Assembly: GCA_900315675.1 (NCBI GenBank)
Contig: OMZY01000007.1
Location: forward strand, 1-64,000
Reading direction: 5' to 3'
Length of the DNA stretch: 64,000 bases
Origin: an uncultured Eubacteriales bacterium
Lineage (GTDB): Bacteria; Bacillota; Clostridia; Christensenellales; Aristaeellaceae
Shown in pieces: positions 7,971 through 16,696 of this stretch. Under the pieces are notes generated by a model. The model was not told the DNA's origin and made no database searches. It saw only the letters and a program-made list of their open reading frames with translations. Both the position numbers and the translations under genes were made by a program. Position 1 is the first letter of the stretch. Every line of letters starts with the position of its first letter.

Positions 7971-8477
7971 ATGAACATGAAAGAAACCAAACGAATCCTG
8001 GCCGCCATTACCGCTATTTATCCGGCCTTTGTCAAGGACCGTGATCCGGAAGTCCTCTCCCGGATCTGGCAGCAGGTCTTTGCCAGCACTCCCTATCCCC
8101 TGGTCAACCAGGCGCTCACCGCTTTCCTTGCCACGGATGTCAAAGGCTTCCCGCCCACACCCGGCGCCCTGAACACCTTCATCCGGAAAACCCGGCAGCT
8201 CAAAGATCCTTCAGAGGATGACGCCTGGGTCAAAGTCTACAAAGCCATCTCCCGGGGCCTGTACAACAGCCGGGAGGAATTCGACAAGCTTCCCCCGGAC
8301 ATCCGCCAAATTGTCGGCAGCCCCCGCATGCTCTTCGAATGGGCCCAGATGGACAGAAGCGAAGTCAACAGCGTCATTGCCGCCTGCTTTAAACGCTCCT
8401 GGCGTGCCAGGCATGAACTGACCCAGGAACTCCTTCTGCTCCCGGAAGTCCCCGCGGAACCCTTGCTGAATCCATAA
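7971..8477 (+). CDS. Phage helicase loader/inhibitor-like protein
   Basis: The 168-residue protein has the opening seen in phage replicative helicase loader/inhibitor proteins of the G40P-loader type: a short helical N-terminus (KRILAAITAIYPAF) followed by WQQVFASTPYPLVNQALTAF and the FPPTPGALNTFIR segment. Members of this family regulate or load the phage DnaB-type helicase. AAAGGAGG precedes the chosen ATG by 11 bases. The gene is the second of a two-gene unit with the DnaD-like protein and is followed directly by a strong terminator. Confidence 0.7.
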   Translation: MNMKETKRILAAITAIYPAFVKDRDPEVLSRIWQQVFASTPYPLVNQALTAFLATDVKGFPPTPGALNTFIRKTRQLKDPSEDDAWVKVYKAISRGLYNSREEFDKLPPDIRQIVGSPRMLFEWAQMDRSEVNSVIAACFKRSWRARHELTQELLLLPEVPAEPLLNP

Positions 8478-8495
8478 ACACAATATAAACAAACG

Positions 8496-8527
8496 AACTC
8501 GCTTCCTGTCCAGGAAGCGAGTTTTTT
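8496..8527 (+). terminator. Rho-independent terminator
   Basis: A 13-bp perfect stem AACTCGCTTCCTG/CAGGAAGCGAGTT with a 2-base loop is followed by TTTTTT. It closes the phage-type replication unit. Confidence 0.9.
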
Positions 8528-8549
8528 CGTTATTATCAATTCTGAATTG

Positions 8550-9749
8550 TTATTCCTTTAAATTATTCCATTTTCGTTTCCGTATAATCCGTCTAATCTT
8601 CATGATCACCAGCACAATCACCACAATGATCAATACCAGTGCCGCCAGGATCATCAGCAGATATTTCCGGAACATCACACCCAGGGAGGATACAAAGAAT
8701 CCCGGTAGCGGTTCAGATACCAGATCCCGGTAATACAACATCTCCGTCTTATACTTCGCCGGATCCTCCGCGTTCAGTTCCAGGAGCCTGGTTCCGTGTT
8801 CGTCTCCCCGGCCGTACAGGTAGAACCCCAGCCCGGAAGTGGTGACCATATCAATGCCTTCCCAGGTTCCGCAGTAGTCGTTCATATGGTCATGACCAAA
8901 GAACGCAGCTCTGACGTTCATCTGCTTCCAGGCGTCAAATTCCCCGCTGTCATATTCAGAGGAACAGGGTCCTTCTCCCATATGTCCCGCCCAGATATAT
9001 TCCTCATCCAGCACGTACCATTTCCCGAAGTTATCCCCGTAACAAGTAACCGCTCCGGCTGTTCCGAAAGGCACCTCTTTGATCATGTTATACACCTGGG
9101 GAACCGGAATATGCTGGAATACATAGGATACAGGTGAACCGTACTTTCCGCACAGTTCTGCATACTCAGAAAGCATCCAGGCATTCTGTTCCTCAGTCAC
9201 ATATCCGTAGGTGCCTTTTCCTTCCTCCGCGTAACTGCCGCTGTCCATGAACCACAGCACCGCCGGCTGTTCCGGATGCACCGGATTCTCCACCACAATA
9301 TACGAATTCCCGCATCCCGGCAGGTCTTCCCCGTCCGCCGTCAGGCAGCCCGGGTAGGACTGATACATCTTAAGCTGTTCTTCCTTGGAGATCCCACATT
9401 CCTCATCATGATTCCCAAACACCAGCGCAAACGGGATCCCCCGCGAAACCACCGGGGACACCACCGCATCAATCGCCTTCCGCACCCGGTCTTCGCCCCG
9501 CAGATCCCGTCCATGGATCATATCTCCCAGGAACACCACCAGGTCCGGCTTGGCAGCATCCAGGGAAGCGTTCAACAGGGACAGCATAGCAGACTGAGGG
9601 GTGTCGATGTCCTGGGGATCGGCAATGATAAGGATGCGGAAGGTGTGATCTGAAGACATAGACAATTCTGCATTCTCGGCCCAAGCAATAACGAAAGCGG
9701 ATAATAAAAGCACAGTAAGTGCCAGAATAAAAGCACATATACGATGCAT
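8550..9749 (-). CDS. Secreted, membrane-anchored metallophosphoesterase
   Basis: This 399-residue calcineurin-like phosphoesterase has all five metal-site blocks: ADPQD near residue 45, FLGDM (GD), FGNHDEE (GNHD), a histidine block QHIPVP, and FGHDHMND (GHDH). It begins with a signal peptide and ends with a transmembrane helix (LLMILAALVLIIVVIVLVIM) followed by a lysine/arginine-rich tail, so the enzyme domain sits outside the cell attached to the membrane. The architecture resembles purple-acid-phosphatase-like or size1-type phosphoesterases. The ATG at 9749 has CAGGAG upstream; the frame extends upstream to 9875 without a signal peptide start. It is a single gene, divergent from the next. 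Confidence 0.88.
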   Translation of the reverse strand: MHRICAFILALTVLLLSAFVIAWAENAELSMSSDHTFRILIIADPQDIDTPQSAMLSLLNASLDAAKPDLVVFLGDMIHGRDLRGEDRVRKAIDAVVSPVVSRGIPFALVFGNHDEECGISKEEQLKMYQSYPGCLTADGEDLPGCGNSYIVVENPVHPEQPAVLWFMDSGSYAEEGKGTYGYVTEEQNAWMLSEYAELCGKYGSPVSYVFQHIPVPQVYNMIKEVPFGTAGAVTCYGDNFGKWYVLDEEYIWAGHMGEGPCSSEYDSGEFDAWKQMNVRAAFFGHDHMNDYCGTWEGIDMVTTSGLGFYLYGRGDEHGTRLLELNAEDPAKYKTEMLYYRDLVSEPLPGFFVSSLGVMFRKYLLMILAALVLIIVVIVLVIMKIRRIIRKRKWNNLKE

Positions 9750-9943
9750 TGTATCAGCTCCTGAGTAATTGAATTCTTTTTGCAAACAAGGCTTTGTGGA
9801 AAAACGATCTACATGTAGTATGGAAGATTTAGATACAAGCAGTAACTTACAACGCAGAAATATTCTAAAACTCATTGACTACCAGATCCTCTTCATATAT
9901 AATAGCGCAAATTGTATCAACAATCAAAGAAAGGGGAATTGCC

Positions 9944-10447
9944 ATGAAAAAACTTCTTGCCCTGGTTCTCGTATTATGCCTTTGCTTTGGTATCTGCCTC
10001 GAAGCTTTCGCAGCTACTTCTCAGTCATACACATTTAAAACAGAAGAAGGAAGCAGTAACTATGTACGCATTGTAACCGCAAAGAACAATGCTACATTCA
10101 CAATTTCCATTCCCAAAAGAACGCTGCAATATGCAAACAAGAATACAGGATGGCTGACCTCTTCAAGCTGCTACCCGCCTTTTGAAGTGAAAATCTGGAG
10201 CTCAGCCGGAACCATGATCTTGGATCAGGACATCTGGAAGTCTTCCAGCAAAACATTCACTTTACCCACAAAGGGAACATATAAGGTTCAGATCTATTCC
10301 TGGAGACCGATGACCACCGCCAAATCATATTTCAATAACGGAAGTGCTGTCATCGGCTTGGGTGACGTAAAGACTGATCTCTGGCTCTCTGCACCTAAAG
10401 TCACCGTAAGCAATAAGAGCGGCTGTTCCAGTATTGCTACCTGGTAA
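9944..10447 (+). CDS. Small secreted protein, 167 aa
   Basis: A signal peptide (LLALVLVLCLCFGICLEAFA) is followed by a ~145-residue domain rich in Ser, Thr and aromatic residues with alternating strands, such as SQSYTFKTEEGSSNYVRI and TFTLPTKGTYKVQIYSW. The second segment is typical of beta-sandwich, pre-peptidase-like or adhesin-like domains. The ATG at 9944 follows AAAGGGG. I cannot name a family. It is transcribed divergently from the phosphoesterase. Confidence 0.65.
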   Translation: MKKLLALVLVLCLCFGICLEAFAATSQSYTFKTEEGSSNYVRIVTAKNNATFTISIPKRTLQYANKNTGWLTSSSCYPPFEVKIWSSAGTMILDQDIWKSSSKTFTLPTKGTYKVQIYSWRPMTTAKSYFNNGSAVIGLGDVKTDLWLSAPKVTVSNKSGCSSIATW

Positions 10448-10648
10448 AAACCATTTCTTTCCTATAGTCCGCCACATAAAATAAAACACCCTGCCAGATG
10501 ATTCGTGTATTATCATAAGAAATCTGACGGGCACATATTTCTTTATTTTCAAATAAACACAAACAAAAACATATAATCATAGATTTCCTGCATAATGGAC
10601 ATAATCGTCGCATTTCCTACGTTAATATACACAAAAAGGAGTTAGATC

Positions 10649-10981
10649 ATGAACATCAAGTTTCAAAGCAATTCCATCTCCTTCAAAGAGTTTGCCGAAC
10701 AGCACCCTGATGATTCTATGTTAGTTCCGGATTCACACGGATTGGATGGAACTGTCTTATTCCAAATTCTTGTTCCCTTTGGACTTGAAGTTATAAAGGA
10801 TATAGTCGCATATATTGCAAAAAAACGTCTAGAAAGCAAAGAAGAAAAAAAAGCAAAGGCTGAGAGTATTATTGTCGTTCTCAAAGATGGTCATTCCGTG
10901 CAAATTCCCATAGTCGCATTTGCCGATACAGAAAGCATTATCAGGAGAATAGAAAATGAAGTTGGAAAAATCAACAATTGA
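10649..10981 (+). CDS. Small protein preceding metallopeptidase; possible conflict-system adaptor
   Basis: The 110-residue protein has an N-terminal hydrophilic part, a central hydrophobic helix (TVLFQILVPFGLEVIKDIVAYI) followed by KKRLESKEEKKAK, and a C-terminal alpha/beta part reading SIIVVLKDGHSVQIPIVAF. This helix-linker-strand layout recalls the small constant component (EACC1-like) that accompanies effectors in some bacterial conflict systems, but I cannot confirm homology. AAAAGGAG precedes the ATG. The gene overlaps the metallopeptidase gene by 26 bases, so translation is probably coupled. The whole operon is AT-rich compared with its neighbours. Confidence 0.6.
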   Translation: MNIKFQSNSISFKEFAEQHPDDSMLVPDSHGLDGTVLFQILVPFGLEVIKDIVAYIAKKRLESKEEKKAKAESIIVVLKDGHSVQIPIVAFADTESIIRRIENEVGKINN

Positions 10982-11975
10982 GGCTATGTTCCTTTCCGAA
11001 AGAAAGTTGTTGAAGGTCCCTGAGTATCTTGCTATTTCAATGAAAGAATACGCCAAAGTGGTTTATGATATTGCAAATGTTTGTATGCTTAAGAAAAATG
11101 CACCATATATCATAAGCTGTTATTCGCGTGAAGTTTTGCCTAGAATGTTTGAAGAAACCTGTCTAGTAGCTGATATCCATTATATTGAATTCCTGGCAGA
11201 TTTCGCACATTGGAAAAGGCTAAAAGAAAAAAGCGTAATAGAAGCTATCTTCTGTAAGTACCAAAGAAATCATTATCTCCATACGAATAATATTGTTAAC
11301 GCAACCTTTTACGAATGGCTTATCCGTGACAAGAATTATAACCTCCCCCACTTCTCAGCAGAAGACTACCAAGAGGGTTTTCTTATTAACTCCGTCGCAC
11401 TGATGCATGAAATCATGCATTTCGTAAAAGGTTTTGAAGAAAACTACGGCGCCTTATTCCGAGAACACAATATTGACAAGCACGTTCAAAACGCAGATGA
11501 ATCCATAGTAGAAGGCAACTGTGACTACATGGCTATACTCATCCTGCTGGAAAAGGGGATTGGTATAGAAATACCTCAAGAACAAATAGTGGATAAATAT
11601 TTCCAGATGATGGCTGCTAATTGTCTGTATAAAACCATCATAGAAAGCGACACAAAGGACAAAGGTGAGAAATCCGCTGTAAAAGACTTGATGGACCGTG
11701 TATTCGCAACAATTAGTTTCCTGTACGGGATGAAGAACCTCACTCCAAATCTAGATATGGATAAAATCAATCTTGATACGCTAGCAATATCAACTGAAGG
11801 GCTAATGAGCATCGCTCACTTTATAGACACGCAGATGCGAGATCTTGCAAAAGAGTTCAACAACTTACCCGAAGACTATAAGGATAGTATCTATAACAAT
11901 CTAAACAAGCAGGAAAAAAAACTTCAAACCCAAAAAGAATTTATTGTTTATCCTGAAATCATCATCCAAGCATAA
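10956..11975 (+). CDS. Putative zinc metallopeptidase (HExxH)
   Basis: The 339-residue protein carries a zincin motif: MHEIMHF at about residues 151-157 (HExxH), with an acidic ESIVEGNCDYMA helix about 30 residues later that can give the third metal ligand, as in gluzincin-type peptidases. No signal peptide or membrane segment is seen, so it likely acts in the cytoplasm. The rest is helical and matches no family I can name. It overlaps the small upstream gene by 26 bases and is followed 25 bases later by a membrane protein. A cytoplasmic protease between an adaptor-like and a membrane protein fits a stress or anti-phage effector, but this is inference. A, T-rich composition suggests acquired DNA. 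Confidence 0.65.
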   Translation: MKLEKSTIEAMFLSERKLLKVPEYLAISMKEYAKVVYDIANVCMLKKNAPYIISCYSREVLPRMFEETCLVADIHYIEFLADFAHWKRLKEKSVIEAIFCKYQRNHYLHTNNIVNATFYEWLIRDKNYNLPHFSAEDYQEGFLINSVALMHEIMHFVKGFEENYGALFREHNIDKHVQNADESIVEGNCDYMAILILLEKGIGIEIPQEQIVDKYFQMMAANCLYKTIIESDTKDKGEKSAVKDLMDRVFATISFLYGMKNLTPNLDMDKINLDTLAISTEGLMSIAHFIDTQMRDLAKEFNNLPEDYKDSIYNNLNKQEKKLQTQKEFIVYPEIIIQA

Positions 11976-12000
11976 CGATCAAAAACATGAGGGTAAAAAC

Positions 12001-12468
12001 ATGAAACATTTATCAGTAATCAAAGAGGCTACTTTTTATCAAAGGCATCCCATTTGGTCCACATTAATAATTGAGATCGTTTTTTATCTTCTAACCACAT
12101 TGCTTTTACCCGCAATCATTCCCGCCTTACGCAGCAATCCAGTATACATAACTAACTTTTATGCAGAACAGAAAACAGAAACCAGCACTACATCTGAAAG
12201 CCAAACAATCCAAATCCTTCAAAATAATGTGAATAATGAAAGGATAGCATTGGTACGCGTACTGATTTTTCTTTTAGCCATTATTGAAGCTATCATTATC
12301 TCATCTATAATTTATGTAAAATGTTTTAGTGACATTCCGCAAAAAGATGAAAATACTCTTACAATATTCCTGATGCTTTGTCTCATTTTATCATTCTGTC
12401 CATTACTTTATACCATTTTGGATTTATATGACAAAATACGAGCTTGGGCTCCAGCAATCGTTCCATAA
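12001..12468 (+). CDS. Membrane protein, third gene of the metallopeptidase operon
   Basis: The 155-residue product has three predicted transmembrane helices: about residues 22-42, 85-107 and 119-137. Between the first and second is a Thr/Ser/Gln-rich loop (TETSTTSESQTIQ). I chose the ATG at 12001 because GAGGG lies before it; a frame from 11944 would overlap the peptidase. I know no family. It could anchor or sense for the peptidase, or be a pore-forming effector. Confidence 0.6.
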   Translation: MKHLSVIKEATFYQRHPIWSTLIIEIVFYLLTTLLLPAIIPALRSNPVYITNFYAEQKTETSTTSESQTIQILQNNVNNERIALVRVLIFLLAIIEAIIISSIIYVKCFSDIPQKDENTLTIFLMLCLILSFCPLLYTILDLYDKIRAWAPAIVP

Positions 12469-12541
12469 CACACTCTTTTCTTCTATGTCATAGAACACAT
12501 ACATAGAATATTATATTATATAATCAGATACTTGAAATCGT

Positions 12542-13489
12542 TCAAAACATTTCCATCATATTTAGTGGCAAAGTAGTTCCTTGAAGATCAACGAGCTTTT
12601 TGTATCCCTTATCATAATCTGTACTTGGGAAGAAATTCTCTTGGCTCAACAAAGCCCCATTACCCAACATATGATCAATCAAATCAATCCTGATTCTCAG
12701 GATTCCTACTACATCTTTATCAAAAATGTGCTGGTCACTTGTATTGGTATTGCCTTCAAACATATCCAACATATCCACCTTGACATCCCGTTTTCTTACA
12801 ACCCATCCATGCTGTGATACAGGGCGGAGAAATGTCGGTGGTAATGCTTTTCTCAGATCAACGGTATAAGAATCCTTTCCCAAATATAATCCATTCACTT
12901 CTGGAACACCTGTATCAGCAAAATACAGAAAAATATATCCGTATTGATTCGCGTCATCTTTTTTCTTCGGATCTGTATATGTGATCCATTGTTCTTCTGT
13001 AACCGGGACTTCTGATATTACCCTTTTTGTATATGTCCCTGATTTATATTCGTTCAAAGCAAACCATAGTGCTGTCCAGTGATTATCTACAAAATCTACA
13101 CTTCTGGTCTTTGCCCCATAATGTTGCAACACAGCTTCATAAGTAGTCTTGATATACAATTTCCAACCACTTACCGTATTTCCCCAGTTGCAATATTCAG
13201 TCAATGATTTGTCGCCATACATTTTTTCCAGCGAGTCCTGCAAAACAGCAAGATTTCTGCTGAATGTAGTCATATTATGCATGATACTTGGAATAAGATG
13301 CTCATAGAGTTTACATTGTCCACGATATAAAACCGTGCCTTCGCTATTCCTATGTTTTGCTACACCAATTATAGCGTTCAACCCATTCGTATCCTTAACG
13401 TCAAATATATTTATTTTTGATCCATTATTCCATTTTCCGATATACTCAGCACCGGGTACGCTGTCCTGTATTCTTAAAATCTTAGGCAT
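12542..13489 (-). CDS. FRG-domain protein
   Basis: This 315-residue protein has an FRG domain, named for a conserved F-R-G-like motif that here reads VLYRGQ near residue 57. The hallmark second block, LQHYGAKTRSVDF followed by a tryptophan-rich TALWFAL helix, lies near residues 125-148. FRG proteins of this size are often found in defence islands, with unknown biochemical activity. The ATG at 13489 is preferred to a TTG at 13516. It lies 41 bases downstream of the PLD-helicase gene on the same strand, so the two are likely cotranscribed. The region is AT-rich. Confidence 0.82.
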   Translation of the reverse strand: MPKILRIQDSVPGAEYIGKWNNGSKINIFDVKDTNGLNAIIGVAKHRNSEGTVLYRGQCKLYEHLIPSIMHNMTTFSRNLAVLQDSLEKMYGDKSLTEYCNWGNTVSGWKLYIKTTYEAVLQHYGAKTRSVDFVDNHWTALWFALNEYKSGTYTKRVISEVPVTEEQWITYTDPKKKDDANQYGYIFLYFADTGVPEVNGLYLGKDSYTVDLRKALPPTFLRPVSQHGWVVRKRDVKVDMLDMFEGNTNTSDQHIFDKDVVGILRIRIDLIDHMLGNGALLSQENFFPSTDYDKGYKKLVDLQGTTLPLNMMEMF

Positions 13490-13530
13490 ATCTATCTTTC
13501 TCTCTTTCTTATACAACTGTGTTCATAAAT

Positions 13531-16323
13531 CTACTCCGGCAGTTTAAAATCAAAGAAGATATCTTCCGGTGCCACATCATCCATTGGAATTCGGAACAAA
13601 TGAGCACCATTTGCTTTCTTTGGTCCTTCCATATATTCCATTTTGCCTGATCCAATGTATGTGAATGGAAGTGTAATTCCGTCCTCTCCTTCTACTTTGC
13701 GAACAAAAAGCTCAGCTTTCTTACTGTTTTTGAGCTTTGTCAGTTCTGCTTCTGAGACATTAGCAACCGTTTCCCACTGGAAGGTCTTCGGATCAATGTA
13801 GCCGTCGGCATATTTCAGGTTTTCATTTGTGCCGGTTCCTTTGACAACTGTTACAAAAGCATATACTACCCCATCATAAATCTTTGTTCCCAACATGATA
13901 TCCTGAGGGTTATTTAACAACAGTTGCTGGATCTGACTCTTTCGGTATGCTCTCCAGAGATGGAAAGTCTTATTATGGTCTGCATCATAGAAATCCACAT
14001 CATATTTCCCCAGACCATACTCCAGCAAGTCATTCATATATTCACTGAATTCTACATCCAGGTCAATATCTTTAAGTGTATATTCATTCCCATCAAGGCT
14101 GAAGAAATCAGTTTTCAGCATATATTTGAGCGCATGCCTATAAGCCTCTTCTACAAAGAATAGATAATTGGTCTTGGTATGGTTGATAATTGTTTCTTCA
14201 TTCGCTTTTCCAGCATGCTGAATCAAGGCCTGAATTATCAGATACTCATAGGGTCTGACTATGGGAAGCATCTCTGAAACATATTTGATGAATTCTTCCT
14301 GGTGTTCACTGAAAGCCGGCAGATCTTCTTCGCCTATTGCCCGCAGGAAACCGTAATAAGAAGCATTCTTTTTGTTGTTGACTTTGGATTGCATGAACTT
14401 AATCAGATCCGGAGCATAGTCGTTATTCAGATAATCCACATGTTGCGGATATCTGGCCGCACTGATGTAGTTCTTGAAATTCCTGTAATCCTGTTCCAGG
14501 TATTTTCTCGTATTGAAATTCACTTCATCAATGAATGACAGGATCTCTTTTTTGCTCAAATCATCCAGATGAATTTCAACACCATATTCCGCCAATCCGA
14601 TACTCTGGAAATCTTCTTCAACCAGTGCCGCTACCAGCTTCTTTTCCAGCACAAAGTTTTCGCTTAATCCGCCCAATGCAAAGGCAATCTGTACACTTCT
14701 CTTATAATCATTCCCTATAAAATCAAGGACTGTGACATATTTCTTTCCTTCATAGTTGCGCAGTCCGCGTCCCAGCTGCTGGATAAAGATCGTCTGTGAA
14801 TCTGTAGGCCGAAGGAAAAGAACCATGTTCACACCCGGGATATCTACGCCTTCATTCAGAATATCCACAGTAAACAGTATTTGCAGATCCGCGTTATCAT
14901 CCTGCAAGTCCTTATATGCTCTTACCCGCTCTCCGACAGAGTTTTTACCGGTCAGATGTCTCGTTCCATTGGGATAGTATTCCTCCATAGCCTGCGCCAT
15001 ACGAATTGCATGAGCAATATCCCGGCAGAAAGCAAGCGCCTTCAGTTTCTGCCCCTCTTCCCGATGGGCTTCTATCTGCTTGTAGATAAAATCGCAATGG
15101 GCTTCTTCCGAGAACTGTTCCACAAAGTGATGTCCTTTGGTTGCCGCTATGCCATACTCAATCAACTCGTCGCGAATACCGTAATACTTAAACGGTACGA
15201 CAAGGCCATTGATTATTGCATCCCGTAAACGAAGCTCATAGGGTACATTTTCATCAAAGAGCGAAAACACATCATCCCCATCCATACGTTCCGGTGTAGC
15301 AGTAATACCCAGCAGAAACTGCGGATGGAAATAATTCAGGATATCCTGATAAGTTTTCGCCGTTGCATGATGACACTCATCAATAATGATATAGTCCCAG
15401 GTAAGCGGATCGAAAGAATCCAAATTGTTCGCCATGGTCACGTTAGTAGAGAAAACAAAATCCGCATCCGGTTCCTTGTATTCTCCATTATAGATACCAT
15501 AGCTCCGATCGTTCCCAAACACCTTCTGAAATGTCTCAAAGGATTTTGTCAGAATGGATCCTTCATGAACGATATACAGCAAACGTTTGGGATTAAAGTT
15601 CAGCGCATCAAAAGCAGCCAGGAAGGTTTTACCGGAGCCAGCAGACGCAACCACCAGCGCTTTTTCCGCCCCGATTGCACGGATCCTGTTCAGTTCCTTC
15701 AGAGCTTTGCGCTGCATATAATTGGGTTTGATTTCAGAATTAGCAATATCATAGTCCATATCCCATCTTTCAATGGAATAATACAGACGGGTACGGTATT
15801 CACTGATCAGTTCTTGTGTTAAAGGCAGTGTATTTGCCCAAAGAGATTCATATTCTTTTCTGGCAGATTCGAAAGTCAGGTTATCCCTGTCATCCACAAC
15901 AGAAACATCCCACTCTATGTTTTTCAACAGAGCATATATCGTAATATTAGAAGAACCTACCAGCAGTTCACAATGATCGTCAAATTCAAACAGATATCCT
16001 TTGGAATGGAAACCAATTGTATTTCCATTCAAATCATGGAAGCATTCTTTATCCAGATGACACGAGAATTTCTCATACTCATTTTGTAAGCGCAGGAAAT
16101 ACTGAAGCGAATCAATATCTGTGAAGTTCTGATAAGTTGAGGTAATTATTCTTCCGGACGCGCCGCGTGACAAAGCCGCTTCGATATTCGGAGCCAGCAA
16201 CTTCAAACCGGGCTTTTTGATAAAACTCACAGAAAAGGCAAAAGACCGGCACAGATCCAGGTTTTTCTTCAGCTTGTCTATGAATTTCACTTCACTGTAA
16301 TTGGTGAAAAATTCAGTCTGCAT
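13531..16323 (-). CDS. PLD-nuclease/superfamily 2 helicase fusion (DUF3427-type)
   Basis: The 930-residue protein combines an N-terminal phospholipase-D-like domain with a DEAD/DEAH helicase. The PLD part shows FHSKGYLF and VGSSNIT around residues 105-125 (HxK and GSxN). The helicase part shows motif I ASAGSGKT near residue 228, a DECH box (IIDECHHAT), SAT-like GITATPER, and motif VI QQLGRGLRN. The C-terminal third is the long DUF3427-like region that accompanies such helicases. Relatives are restriction-like or repair-like enzymes common in defence islands. AGAAAGGG precedes the ATG at 16323; a longer start at 16356 adds 11 residues. It heads an operon with the FRG gene. Confidence 0.87.
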   Translation of the reverse strand: MQTEFFTNYSEVKFIDKLKKNLDLCRSFAFSVSFIKKPGLKLLAPNIEAALSRGASGRIITSTYQNFTDIDSLQYFLRLQNEYEKFSCHLDKECFHDLNGNTIGFHSKGYLFEFDDHCELLVGSSNITIYALLKNIEWDVSVVDDRDNLTFESARKEYESLWANTLPLTQELISEYRTRLYYSIERWDMDYDIANSEIKPNYMQRKALKELNRIRAIGAEKALVVASAGSGKTFLAAFDALNFNPKRLLYIVHEGSILTKSFETFQKVFGNDRSYGIYNGEYKEPDADFVFSTNVTMANNLDSFDPLTWDYIIIDECHHATAKTYQDILNYFHPQFLLGITATPERMDGDDVFSLFDENVPYELRLRDAIINGLVVPFKYYGIRDELIEYGIAATKGHHFVEQFSEEAHCDFIYKQIEAHREEGQKLKALAFCRDIAHAIRMAQAMEEYYPNGTRHLTGKNSVGERVRAYKDLQDDNADLQILFTVDILNEGVDIPGVNMVLFLRPTDSQTIFIQQLGRGLRNYEGKKYVTVLDFIGNDYKRSVQIAFALGGLSENFVLEKKLVAALVEEDFQSIGLAEYGVEIHLDDLSKKEILSFIDEVNFNTRKYLEQDYRNFKNYISAARYPQHVDYLNNDYAPDLIKFMQSKVNNKKNASYYGFLRAIGEEDLPAFSEHQEEFIKYVSEMLPIVRPYEYLIIQALIQHAGKANEETIINHTKTNYLFFVEEAYRHALKYMLKTDFFSLDGNEYTLKDIDLDVEFSEYMNDLLEYGLGKYDVDFYDADHNKTFHLWRAYRKSQIQQLLLNNPQDIMLGTKIYDGVVYAFVTVVKGTGTNENLKYADGYIDPKTFQWETVANVSEAELTKLKNSKKAELFVRKVEGEDGITLPFTYIGSGKMEYMEGPKKANGAHLFRIPMDDVAPEDIFFDFKLPE

Positions 16324-16356
16324 AGATGAGCCCTTTCTCTGAAGTATATTTCCCAA

Positions 16357-16516
16357 CTGTTATATATAACACGTATCTTTCTTATAAAACATTACAATAA
16401 AATAATATCATTTTCAACACAGTGCTTGTATTTGTACCGTTTATCACCTTACATGAATTGCTTATTTATATTCCTTCCCTGTATAATACCCATATCATCC
16501 TTCAGGAGGCATTTTC
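16357..16516. other. Short AT-rich spacer
   Basis: This is the boundary of the AT-rich defence-like island. Beyond about 16510 the base composition returns to the GC-rich pattern of the rest of the window. I see a TATAAT-like element (TGTATAAT at 16480-16487) upstream of the next small gene. Confidence 0.5.
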
Positions 16517-16696
16517 GTGGTTCCTAACAACTCTGATTCTTCTACCCCTACTCGCGAGGACCAGCTTCGGAATCTCTACCTTTCCCAGAAGCAGACCCTG
16601 GACCTGTTTCTGAAGAACGGGGCGATAACCCAGGCCCAGTATGATAAATCCCTGGGAGACCTGACCCGGAAGATGGGAATGGAGAAGGAAAGATGA
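16517..16696 (+). CDS. Small SHOCT-like protein, 59 aa
   Basis: This short frame begins with GTG, with AGGAGG seven bases upstream, and encodes 59 residues. The C-terminal part, reading LDLFLKNGAITQAQYDKSLG then LTRKMGM, has the pattern of a SHOCT-type short C-terminal domain (hydrophobic helix, G-x-I-T/S-x-x-x-Y-x-x). The N-terminus is Ser/Thr-rich. Its stop overlaps the start of the acetyltransferase gene as ATGA, so the two are translationally coupled. Function unknown. Confidence 0.75.
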   Translation: MVPNNSDSSTPTREDQLRNLYLSQKQTLDLFLKNGAITQAQYDKSLGDLTRKMGMEKER

